This document shows positions 14,575-20,972 of a DNA stretch of 21,037 nt, one piece after another. Made by a program: the position numbers and the translations under genes. Under the pieces are notes generated by a model that had not been told where the DNA came from, made no database searches, and saw nothing but the letters and a program-made list of their open reading frames with translations. Position 1 is the stretch's first letter, and every line of letters begins with the position of its first letter. The stretch is from DATKEH01 sp035546355 (GTDB lineage: Bacteria > Acidobacteriota > Thermoanaerobaculia > Multivoradales > JAIOJS01), in NCBI GenBank assembly GCA_035546355.1, contig DATKEH010000017.1, positions 1 through 21,037 of the forward strand, in the 5' to 3' direction.

Positions 14575-14658
14575 CTGAATCCGCAGACCGAGCTCGGCCA
14601 ATCCGGCCCGCGAGTCGTACCTCGTCGAGGGAACCGGCCGGACGGTGAAGGAACAATC

Positions 14659-15450
14659 ATGTCCGAGATTCGAAGACGATCCTTTCCCGTGCTGTTCACG
14701 GCCCTGGCGGCCGCGGCCATCCTGATCCTGCCCCCCACGCCCTCGGTTCCCTCGCTCGTCGCCGACCTCCCCGCACCGCCCGACCCCGCAGACCTCGCGC
14801 TGCTCGAAGAGATGGCCCTGTGGGTTTCGGGAGGCGGTGCCCAGCTCGGGTTCCAGCTGCTCGATGCGGCGGACCTCCCCGACGCCATTCGCCACCGCAG
14901 GCAGAGCTTCGAGCTGTTTCGCCGGTTCAACGGCCACGAGAGTCAGCGGCGGATCCTCGAACGCATGCCTTTCGGCGACCTGATCCGGCAGACCGCGGAG
15001 AACTACAGGCTGGACAGTCTGCTGCTCGCCGCCATCGTCCAGGCCGAGTCGAGGTTCGACCCGGCGGTGGTCTCGCCCAGAGGCGCCCTGGGCCTGATGC
15101 AGCTGATGCCGGAGACCGCCGCCTCCTATGGGGTGCTGGAGCCGCTCGACCCGATGGCCAACCTCGCCGCCGGGGCGCGTTACCTGCGCGACCTGCTGCG
15201 GCTGTACGACGGCGATCTCGAGCTGGCCCTGGCGGCCTACAACGCCGGGCCGGGCAACGTCGGCCGATTCGGCGGCGTGCCGCCGTTTCCCGAGACCGCG
15301 CGCTACGTCGACCAGGTACTGAATACCTATGTCGGCTTCCACCGCCGGCTGTGGGAAGGCTCGGAGATGGCGGAGCTGCTGGGTACGGTGCTGCCGCCGC
15401 CGCCCGGCGGCGAGCCGCCCCGCGGCTTTCAGCTGGCCTCGGCTCGCTGA
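14659..15450 (+). CDS. Lytic transglycosylase (SLT domain)
   Basis: This 263-aa protein cleaves the glycan strand of peptidoglycan with formation of a 1,6-anhydro product. The SLT domain spans about 104-220. The catalytic Glu130 sits in IVQAESRFDP. GALGLMQLMPETA (142-154), NLAAGARYLRDLL and LALAAYNAGPGNV are the remaining family motifs. Before the domain is a basic N-terminus and a hydrophobic segment (about 10-25), either a signal peptide or an anchor. The N-terminal IRRRSFPVLF resembles a twin-arginine motif (RRxF). The ATG at 14659 has AAGGA 6 bp upstream. A sigma-54-type promoter precedes it. It converges on tatA with a 39-bp gap. The length suits a small SLT enzyme related to the Slt/MltC family. 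Confidence 0.93.
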   Translation: MSEIRRRSFPVLFTALAAAAILILPPTPSVPSLVADLPAPPDPADLALLEEMALWVSGGGAQLGFQLLDAADLPDAIRHRRQSFELFRRFNGHESQRRILERMPFGDLIRQTAENYRLDSLLLAAIVQAESRFDPAVVSPRGALGLMQLMPETAASYGVLEPLDPMANLAAGARYLRDLLRLYDGDLELALAAYNAGPGNVGRFGGVPPFPETARYVDQVLNTYVGFHRRLWEGSEMAELLGTVLPPPPGGEPPRGFQLASAR

Positions 15451-15452
15451 TT

Positions 15453-15471
15453 GCCGGCAGGCGCCTGCGGC
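15453..15471. terminator. Shared hairpin between convergent genes
   Basis: The 12-bp palindrome GCAGGCGCCTGC (15457-15468) is flanked by GCC and GGC, giving a stem of seven pairs with one bulged G and a GCGC loop. It sits between the stop codons of the lytic transglycosylase and tatA, where a bidirectional terminator is expected. Only a short ATTT follows on the plus strand, so strength is uncertain. Confidence 0.4.
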
Positions 15472-15489
15472 CCGATTTCCGTCAGCCGC

Positions 15490-15675
15490 TCACGCTTCGC
15501 GCTTTTCGCCGGCCTCGGCGGCCTTCTCGTCCTCGCCCCCCTTGAGGCCGTGGCGGAAGTTGCGGATGCCCTGCCCCAGCCCCTTGCCGAGCTGCGGCAG
15601 CCGCGAGTAGCCGAAGATCAGCAGGACGATCGCCAGGATGATGAGCAGCTCGGGGACGCCGAGGTGTGGAAGCAT
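15490..15675 (-). CDS. tatA: Twin-arginine translocase subunit TatA
   Basis: This 61-aa protein is a TatA/TatE-type pore component of the Tat pathway, which exports folded proteins. A short N-terminal membrane helix (GVPELLIILAIVLLIF, 6-21) ends in the FG motif (21-22). The amphipathic helix YSRLPQLGKGLGQGIRNFRHGLKG (from 23) and a charged tail follow. The polar residue in the helix is Glu9, as in many TatA. The ATG at 15675 was chosen because GGAGG lies 9 bp upstream; a TTG at 15684 would add three residues. tatB and tatC are not nearby. The AmgK-like gene ends 81 bp upstream, and a TAGACT -10-like sequence overlaps its stop codon. Confidence 0.93.
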   Translation of the reverse strand: MLPHLGVPELLIILAIVLLIFGYSRLPQLGKGLGQGIRNFRHGLKGGEDEKAAEAGEKREA

Positions 15676-15756
15676 GGGCCGCAACCTCCGTCGCGCAGGC
15701 GAGGGGCGCCTGTCGCCACGACGGGCAGAGGGATGTCAGTGCCCGCCGCCGCCAGT

Positions 15757-16737
15757 CTAGCAGACCGCCCCGGCGGCCTTCCCCGCCCAAAGGGGTTGCA
15801 GCCGGGGCACCAGGGGCGCCAGCTCGGGCAGCTCGGGGAACCAGCGCCACGCCCGCTGCAGCGTCGGCGCGACCAGCGGCAAGTGGCGGTCGAAGCCGCG
15901 GGCGGCGAAGTCGCAGTAGTTGCCCACTGCCTTGATCGACCGCTGGACGACGGTGCGGCGATAGGCCTGCCGCGAGGCCGGTTCCGGGCACAGCGCGGCG
16001 ACCAGCTCCTCCTCGAGAGCGGCGGGGGGGAAGAGGCTGTCGTTGAGCAGAGAGGCGAGGTCGTAGGCGGGGGGGCCGAGCCGCAAGTCCTGGTGGTCGA
16101 GCACCAGTAGTTCCCCGGCTCGCGGCATCAGGTTGCGGGGCATGAAATCGCGGTGGCAGGGTAGCGGCGGCAACGCCGCGAGCTCCTCGCACAGCCGGTC
16201 CAACGCGGCCGCGAGCTCGCGCTGCAGGGCGGCGTCGCCGGTCATCCCTTGCGGCAACAGGTAGCGCTGCCAGGTCTTCTGGAGCTCCCATCGCAGCAGC
16301 GGGGCGTCGAGGGGCGGGTTGCCGACGGCTGCCACGTCCGCCGCGGAGAGGCTGCAGATCCGCCGTACGTAATCGGCCGCCTGGCGATAGAGCGGCGCCA
16401 GCGCCTCCCAATCTCCCGCCGACGTCTCGTACAGCGTCTCGCCGCCGGCGTCCTCGACCAGCATCCAGCCGCGCCGGCATTCGCTGGCGAGCACCCGGGG
16501 CACCGCCACCCCGGCGCGCTGCAACAGTCGCGTGGTGTGCCGAAAGCGGCGGCAGGTACAGCGCAGCTCTCCGGGGTAGTGGGCGAGCACCGCCGTTCCC
16601 GCGGCCTCCAGGTGCAGCCGAAAATAGCGTCGCAGCGACACGTCCCCGGTCAACGGCACGACCTCGCGGACGCGGTAGCCCCGGTGCTGCAGCCACCCTG
16701 AGATCTCGGGCCAGGGGAGCGGGGTCGTTGCCGGCAT
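15757..16737 (-). CDS. Aminoglycoside-phosphotransferase-fold sugar kinase, AmgK-like
   Basis: This 326-aa protein has the APH kinase fold. The N-terminal nucleotide loop is GDVSLRRYFRL (31-41), close to the GDASxRRYxR of AmgK. The catalytic loop is CHRDFMPRNLM (194-204) with Asp197 and Asn202. The metal-binding region is LVLDHQDLRLGPPAYDLASLLND, with Asp214 and Asp217. AmgK phosphorylates N-acetylmuramate and N-acetylglucosamine at the anomeric carbon in a peptidoglycan recycling route that bypasses de novo UDP-MurNAc synthesis. Its usual partner murU is not adjacent, so the assignment stays at family level. The start at 16737 has no clear Shine-Dalgarno. The neighbouring lytic transglycosylase would create substrate for such recycling; this link is inference. 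Confidence 0.82.
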   Translation of the reverse strand: MPATTPLPWPEISGWLQHRGYRVREVVPLTGDVSLRRYFRLHLEAAGTAVLAHYPGELRCTCRRFRHTTRLLQRAGVAVPRVLASECRRGWMLVEDAGGETLYETSAGDWEALAPLYRQAADYVRRICSLSAADVAAVGNPPLDAPLLRWELQKTWQRYLLPQGMTGDAALQRELAAALDRLCEELAALPPLPCHRDFMPRNLMPRAGELLVLDHQDLRLGPPAYDLASLLNDSLFPPAALEEELVAALCPEPASRQAYRRTVVQRSIKAVGNYCDFAARGFDRHLPLVAPTLQRAWRWFPELPELAPLVPRLQPLWAGKAAGAVC

Positions 16738-16802
16738 TGCGAGGCGAGTTGTACCTGCTGTTTGGGGTCCTGTCCAGCCGCCGGCGGGGCGTCTCGGGCG
16801 GT

Positions 16803-16831
16803 TTGACAGCCCCCTGGGGGCGGGCGATAAT
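16803..16831 (+). promoter_or_regulatory. Near-consensus sigma-70 promoter for the unknown gene and rlmN
   Basis: TTGACA (16803-16808) and GATAAT (16826-16831) are separated by exactly 17 bp. This is the best housekeeping promoter in the window, with 11 of 12 consensus bases. Transcription would begin near 16838. It therefore limits the start of the 94-aa protein to positions after 16838 and excludes an in-frame ATG at 16728, which lies upstream of the promoter and inside the divergent kinase gene. Confidence 0.85.
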
Positions 16832-16871
16832 CGCCGCGGATCACGGGGACGACGGCCAGCGGAGAAACGAC

Positions 16872-17156
16872 CTGGACACGCGGCTGCAGCAGATGCTGTC
16901 GGAGCTCCGCCGAGCGCTCTACGAGGCGATCTCGGACTCCAGCGACGTGCACCGGACCTGGCAGCTGTTGCGCGAAGAGGGCTACTCCCTGCATCTGGTG
17001 GTGGATTGCAAGCGCGAGGAGGAGCGCCAGGACGAGGAGGTGCTCTCCACCGAGCACCTGGAGGAGCCCTCCTTCCGCATCCACGGCGGCGACCTCGCGT
17101 TCCTCAAGTCGATCGGCATCGACCCCACCCGCCGCACCCGCCGCCGCCGGGGCTGA
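16872..17156 (+). CDS. Uncharacterised 94-aa acidic/basic protein, CTG start proposed
   Basis: I do not recognise this family. The protein is helical and charged at first (DTRLQQMLSELRRALYEAIS), then has REEGYSLHLVVDCK, which reads like a short beta strand, an Asp/Glu-rich stretch and a very basic tail ending TRRTRRRRG. No signal peptide or membrane helix is present, so it is probably cytosolic. After the promoter there is no in-frame ATG, GTG or TTG before the ATG at 16893. That ATG has no ribosome-binding sequence and removes part of the first helix. A CTG at 16872 lies 7 bp after GGAGA, so I propose it as the start. The gene precedes rlmN by 16 bp and is probably co-transcribed. The basic tail could contact RNA; this is a guess. 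Confidence 0.7.
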   Translation: MDTRLQQMLSELRRALYEAISDSSDVHRTWQLLREEGYSLHLVVDCKREEERQDEEVLSTEHLEEPSFRIHGGDLAFLKSIGIDPTRRTRRRRG

Positions 17157-17172
17157 GCGGCGAGGAACCGTC

Positions 17173-18237
17173 CTGAGGGACCCGCGTCCCCCCCTGCTGG
17201 GCCTGTCGCGCGGCGAGCTGACCCGCCAGCTGGGGCCCTGGCTCGACCGCCCCTTCCGCGGCGAGCAGATCTACCGCGCCCTCTACGAACAGGGCGTGAC
17301 CAGCCTGGAGGGAATCACCACGCTGAGCAGGGCGCAGCGGGCCGAGCTGGCGGCGCGCTATCGCGTCGGCATCCCGGAGGTCGCGGAGCGCCATCGCTCG
17401 GCCGACGGCACCGAGAAGCTGCTGCTGCGCCTGGTCGACGGGGCCACCGTCGAGGCGGTGGACATCCCCGACGCCCGCCGCCGCACGCTCTGCCTGTCGA
17501 GCCAGGCCGGGTGTGCCCTCGGCTGCCGCTTCTGCGTCACCGGCTACTGGGGTGCGGGGCGGGACCTCGACGCCGGGGAGATCCTCGGCCAGGTGCTGGC
17601 GTTGCGGGGGCGCCTGCAGCGCCGCGACAGTCTCAACCTGGTGTTCATGGGGATGGGGGAGCCGCTGCTCAACCTCGAAGCGGTGGCGGCGGCGCTCTCC
17701 ATCCTCAGCGAGTGGATCTCCTGGCGTCGCATCACGGTGTCCACCGTCGGCGTGCTGCCGGGGATCCTGGCGATGGCGGGCTGGGAGCAGCGGCCGAACC
17801 TGGCGATCTCCCTGCACGCGCCCGACGACGAGCGGCGTACCGCCATCATGCCCGTCAACCGCGCCTATCCGTTGGCCGACCTGATGGAGGCGTTGCGCGC
17901 ATTTCCTCTCGAACGCGGCCGGCGGCTGACGTTCGAGTACATCTTGATCGCCGACTTCAACGACTCCCCGCGCGACGCGGACGACCTGGCGCGGCGGCTG
18001 CGGGGTCTGCGGGGCAAGGTGAACCTGATCCCGCTCAATCCCGACCCGGTGCTGGGAGAGCGGATGGCGCCGCCGTCGCCGGCGAGGGTCGAGGCCTTCC
18101 GCCGCCGGCTCCAGCAGCGGGGGATGGTGGCCACCGTCCGCCGGCGCCGCGGCGACGACGTCAGCGCCGCCTGCGGCCAGCTGCGGGCCTTCGGGCGTGA
18201 CCCGCGCGGCTTCCGCCGCAGCAATGTCTCATGGTGA
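17173..18237 (+). CDS. rlmN: 23S rRNA (adenine2503-C2) methyltransferase RlmN, CTG start proposed
   Basis: This radical-SAM enzyme methylates C2 of A2503 in 23S rRNA and A37 of some tRNAs. With the CTG start it is 354 aa. The N-terminal accessory domain LLGLSRGELTRQLG (about 8-21) and FRGEQIYRALYEQGVTS are present. The radical-SAM cluster CxxxCxxC is Cys114, Cys118 and Cys121. The catalytic cysteines are Cys107 (TLCLSSQ) and Cys334 (SAACGQL). MGMGEPLLN binds SAM. The first standard start codon in frame is GTG at 17296, which would delete 41 conserved residues. No ATG, GTG or TTG lies in this frame between the stop at 16804 and 17296. A CTG at 17173 follows GAGGAA by 5 bp, so I choose it. Its 3' end overlaps yfiH by 9 bp. 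Confidence 0.92.
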   Translation: MRDPRPPLLGLSRGELTRQLGPWLDRPFRGEQIYRALYEQGVTSLEGITTLSRAQRAELAARYRVGIPEVAERHRSADGTEKLLLRLVDGATVEAVDIPDARRRTLCLSSQAGCALGCRFCVTGYWGAGRDLDAGEILGQVLALRGRLQRRDSLNLVFMGMGEPLLNLEAVAAALSILSEWISWRRITVSTVGVLPGILAMAGWEQRPNLAISLHAPDDERRTAIMPVNRAYPLADLMEALRAFPLERGRRLTFEYILIADFNDSPRDADDLARRLRGLRGKVNLIPLNPDPVLGERMAPPSPARVEAFRRRLQQRGMVATVRRRRGDDVSAACGQLRAFGRDPRGFRRSNVSW

Positions 18238-18912
18238 GCCGTCGCGCCAGATGTAGGCGATGTTGCGGCCGGCTCTCTCGCCGTCGCGGCGGTAGCTCCA
18301 CAGCAGCTCCGGGTGGCAGCGGGTGCACGGGCCGACCTGGTGGACGCGGGTGACTCCGCGGTGCGCCAGCTGCCTCGCCACGGCGAGGCGGAGGTCCAGG
18401 TGGGGGCGCGGCCCCGGCCCCGGCCGTACTACCTCCGGACCCGCGGCGGCGACGACCTGATCGGCCACCTCGGGCCCTACCTCGTAGCAGCATGGGCCGA
18501 TGGCGGGCCCGATCCAGGCGGCGGCGCGGTCCGGCTCGTCGAGGCGCGCGAGGGCGCTGGAGACCACGCCGGCGACGATCCCCCTCCATCCCGCGTGCAC
18601 CGCCGCCACGCTCGCCGGGCTCGCCAGCAGCAGCGGCACGCAGTCGGCGGTGATCACCGACGGCGCCAGGCCCGGCCGCGACGTCACCAGGGCGTCCCCC
18701 CGGCCGCAGAAGCCCGGCGCCGCGGGACGTACCTCCGCGGAGTGCACCTGGCGGAGGGCGGCGACCCGCGGGCCGGGCCCCGCCGCCCGCCGCAGCGACT
18801 CCTCGCGGTCGAGCTCGGGGCCGCGGCCGAGGAAGCGGACGCGCACGCCGCCGCTGTCGACGCCCCAGACGAAGAAGCCGCCCCGGCGATGGGGTGAGAT
18901 GGGCTCCACCAC
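18229..18912 (-). CDS. pgeF: YfiH/PgeF-family (laccase-domain) protein
   Basis: This 227-aa protein belongs to the YfiH/PgeF group, called multicopper oxidase-like in older annotation. E. coli YfiH/PgeF is reported to remove mis-incorporated L-Ser from UDP-MurNAc-tripeptide precursors, and other members are purine-nucleoside enzymes. The metal residues are visible: His57 (RQVHSAEV), Cys91 (TADCVPLLL) and His106 (AVHAGWRG). IGPCCYEVG is also typical. Length is slightly short, with a compact C-terminus ending in NIAYIWRDGSP. It starts at GTG 18912 (or GTG 18909) after AGAGGT. It is convergent with rlmN, overlapping 9 bp, and divergent from ftsE. PgeF function in this organism is inference. Confidence 0.9.
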   Translation of the reverse strand: MVEPISPHRRGGFFVWGVDSGGVRVRFLGRGPELDREESLRRAAGPGPRVAALRQVHSAEVRPAAPGFCGRGDALVTSRPGLAPSVITADCVPLLLASPASVAAVHAGWRGIVAGVVSSALARLDEPDRAAAWIGPAIGPCCYEVGPEVADQVVAAAGPEVVRPGPGPRPHLDLRLAVARQLAHRGVTRVHQVGPCTRCHPELLWSYRRDGERAGRNIAYIWRDGSP

Positions 18913-18971
18913 CTCTGGACGATACTCCAGGAGCTCGTTCCGGCGCCGGGCGCAGCCGGCTGCGCGCGCGG

Positions 18972-18977
18972 TACACT
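18972..18977 (+). promoter_or_regulatory. -10 element (TACACT) upstream of ftsE
   Basis: TACACT within GCGGTACACTAGCG lies in the 153-bp gap between divergent yfiH and ftsE. No clear -35 is seen at 16-18 bp. Transcription would start near 18984, giving a leader of about 82 nt before the ftsE GTG. Confidence 0.45.
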
Positions 18978-19065
18978 AGCGCGACCAGACAGTGCCGGCG
19001 GTCGCAGCTCCAACCGGTCTCGCGGCTCGGTGGGCGACGCGGCCGCGGCGGTCGAGGGACACGGC

Positions 19066-19770
19066 GTGATCCACTTCTACCACGTCTCCAAGCAGTATCC
19101 CGGTGGCCAACGTGCCCTGGCCGACGTCACCTTCGAGGTCCAGCGCGGCGAGTTCCTCTTCCTCGCCGGCCCCAGCGGCGCGGGCAAGACCACCCTGCTG
19201 CGGCTGATCTTTCGCCAGGACGTGCCGAGCTCGGGCCAGGTGGTGGTGAACGGCCGCAACGTCGGGTCGCTGCCGCGACGCAAGATCCCGTTCCTGCGCC
19301 GCAGCATCGGCGTGGTCTTCCAGGACTTCCGGCTCATCCCCCGCAAGACCGTGTTCGAGAACGTCAGTTACCTGCCGCGGGTCCTGGGCCTCGACCGGCA
19401 GCGGCAGAAGCGGATGGCTTACGAGACGCTGCGACGGATCGGGCTGGCGCACCGCATGAACGCCTTCCCCGAGGAGCTCTCGGGAGGGGAGCAGCAGCGG
19501 GTGGCGATCGCCCGGGCGTTGATCAACCAGCCCGAGATCCTGGTGGCGGACGAACCGACCGGCAACCTCGACCCCCACCTGTCGGGCGAGATCTTCGATC
19601 TCTTCCAGGAGATCAACGAGCGGGGCACGACGGTGCTGATCGCCACCCACGACCACCTGACCCTGGAGCGGATGGGCCGGCGCGTGGTGTCGCTGAAGGC
19701 GGGGCGGCTGGTGGAGGACCGGCCCGCACTGCGGCCGGGCGTCGAGGCGGTGCGAGCCGTCGCCCGATGA
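19066..19770 (+). CDS. ftsE: Cell-division ATP-binding protein FtsE
   Basis: This 234-aa ABC ATPase works with FtsX at the divisome to switch on septal peptidoglycan hydrolases in the periplasm. From the chosen start it reads MIHFYHVSKQYPGG, as FtsE proteins do. Walker A is GPSGAGKT (35-42, Lys41), the Q-loop is VVFQDFRL, the signature is LSGGEQQ (138-144), Walker B is ILVADE (158-163), and the switch His is His195. The GTG at 19066 has GAGGGA 6 bp upstream; an in-frame GTG at 19030 would add 12 residues without a good site. Its stop overlaps ftsX as ATGA, so the pair is co-translated. The adaptor hydrolase (EnvC-like M23) is not seen; the window ends shortly after ftsX. Confidence 0.96.
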   Translation: MIHFYHVSKQYPGGQRALADVTFEVQRGEFLFLAGPSGAGKTTLLRLIFRQDVPSSGQVVVNGRNVGSLPRRKIPFLRRSIGVVFQDFRLIPRKTVFENVSYLPRVLGLDRQRQKRMAYETLRRIGLAHRMNAFPEELSGGEQQRVAIARALINQPEILVADEPTGNLDPHLSGEIFDLFQEINERGTTVLIATHDHLTLERMGRRVVSLKAGRLVEDRPALRPGVEAVRAVAR

Positions 19771-20660
19771 GCCTGCTCCGCGCCCTCGCGTACTTCCTGC
19801 GCGAGGCGGGCCTGAACCTGCGCCGCAGCTGGAAGATCAGCCTGCTGGCGATCGCCACCATCGCCGTCACCATCTTCATCGGCGGCGGCTTCCTGTTGGT
19901 GGCGGGCAATCTCGCCGACCTGGTGGAGGAGTGGAAGGAAGGGGCCAAGGTGGTCGTCTACCTGCGACCCGGAGTGGCAACCGCCGACGCTCCCGAGGTG
20001 GCCCGGCTGGTGGCCGGCGAGCCCTGGGTGCGGGGTGTGGCGGTGATCAGCGCCGCGGCCGCCCGCGACCGCTTCCGGCGGAGCTTCCCCAGCATCGCCG
20101 ATCTGGTCGACGGTTGGGGCGAGGAGCCGCTCCCGGCGTCGTTCGAGGTGGCGCTGGACCCGTTGCGGCTCGAGCGCGACCCCTTCGAGAGCTGGCTCGG
20201 TGCGCTGCGCGCCCATCCCCAGGTGGGGATGGTCGACGACGACCGCGACTGGCTGCGGCAGCTGGAGGCCGCGCTGCGACTGATCACCGCCTTCGGGCTG
20301 GCGCTCGGCGGCGTGTTGCTGGCGGCGGCGATCTTCACCATCGCCAGCGTCATCCGCTTGACCGCCTACCTCTACCGCGAGGAGATCTCGGTCATGCGCC
20401 TGGTGGGGGCGACCGAGTTCTTCATCCGTGGCCCCTTCTACGTCGAGGGGTTGATCCAGGGGCTGGTAGGGGGGGTGGTGGCGCTGACGGCGCTCTACCT
20501 GGCGCACGCCGGGTTGGTGCCCCAGGCGCCGCAGTCGCTCGTCGGCAGCGGCCTGACGGGGCAGTTCCTGGCCCTGCCCCAGCAAGCGCTGCTGGTGGCC
20601 GTGGCCGCCACCTCGGGCCTCGTCGGCGCCGTGCTCTCCCTGCGCCGCGAGGCGATCTAG
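19767..20660 (+). CDS. ftsX: Cell-division ABC transporter permease FtsX
   Basis: This 297-aa protein has the FtsX topology: a cytosolic N-terminal amphipathic region (LRALAYFLREAGLNLRRSW), membrane helix 1 (about 24-48), a large periplasmic loop (about 50-170) that binds the hydrolase activator, then three membrane helices. The second is LRLITAFGLALGGVLLAAAI, the third is FYVEGLIQGLVGGVVALTAL and the last ends near residue 291. The conserved cytosolic segment YREEISVMRLVGATEFFIRGPF lies between helices 2 and 3. The protein transmits ATP hydrolysis by FtsE across the membrane and does not transport a substrate. Start ATG 19767 overlaps the ftsE stop. It is complete and normal in length. Confidence 0.95.
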   Translation: MSLLRALAYFLREAGLNLRRSWKISLLAIATIAVTIFIGGGFLLVAGNLADLVEEWKEGAKVVVYLRPGVATADAPEVARLVAGEPWVRGVAVISAAAARDRFRRSFPSIADLVDGWGEEPLPASFEVALDPLRLERDPFESWLGALRAHPQVGMVDDDRDWLRQLEAALRLITAFGLALGGVLLAAAIFTIASVIRLTAYLYREEISVMRLVGATEFFIRGPFYVEGLIQGLVGGVVALTALYLAHAGLVPQAPQSLVGSGLTGQFLALPQQALLVAVAATSGLVGAVLSLRREAI

Positions 20661-20824
20661 GGCCGAGCACTGGCGGCCGGCCGTGATGCGGGCCCCGGTA
20701 TCGACCCCGCCCGGGGCCGGCGCCGGATGGCTGGCGGGCAACGGCGGCGCGCGGCGCCCGCGCGCCTCGCCGGCGCCTCCGCTCGCCGTCGCGCCGGTGC
20801 GATCGTGGTCGCCGACGGCGGGTA

Positions 20825-20860
20825 GGCCTCGCGCTCGGCGAGAGGCCCCTTGGCGGGGCC
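20825..20860. repeat. Two mutually exclusive hairpins sharing GGCC
   Basis: GGCCTC (20825-20830) pairs with GAGGCC (20842-20847). GGCCCC (20844-20849) pairs with GGGGCC (20855-20860). The two stems share bases 20844-20847, so only one can form at a time. The self-complementary CCGGTACCGG at 20859-20868 overlaps the second arm. Confidence 0.4.
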
Positions 20861-20929
20861 GGTACCGGGGCCCGCACCACGCCCGCCATCGCTGGTGAAC
20901 CTGTCGTCCCCGGAGACTTCGCTGCTCGC

Positions 20930-20972
20930 GACCGGGAGGGGCGACCTCCTGTCGGCCCCGGGACGGCCGACA
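20930..20972. repeat. Second pair of overlapping hairpins
   Basis: GAC-c-GGGAGG (20930-20939) pairs with CCTCCT-GTC (20945-20953) around a GGCGA loop. TGTCGGCC (20950-20957) pairs exactly with GGCCGACA (20965-20972) around a 7-nt loop. They share 20950-20953 and cannot both form. In the plus direction the first would mask a GGAGG sequence. Confidence 0.4.

Noticed and set aside
16728..16871. N-terminal extension of the 94-aa protein from an ATG at 16728
   Set aside because: This start lies upstream of the strong promoter at 16803-16831 and inside the divergent kinase gene. The added residues look like translated promoter DNA.
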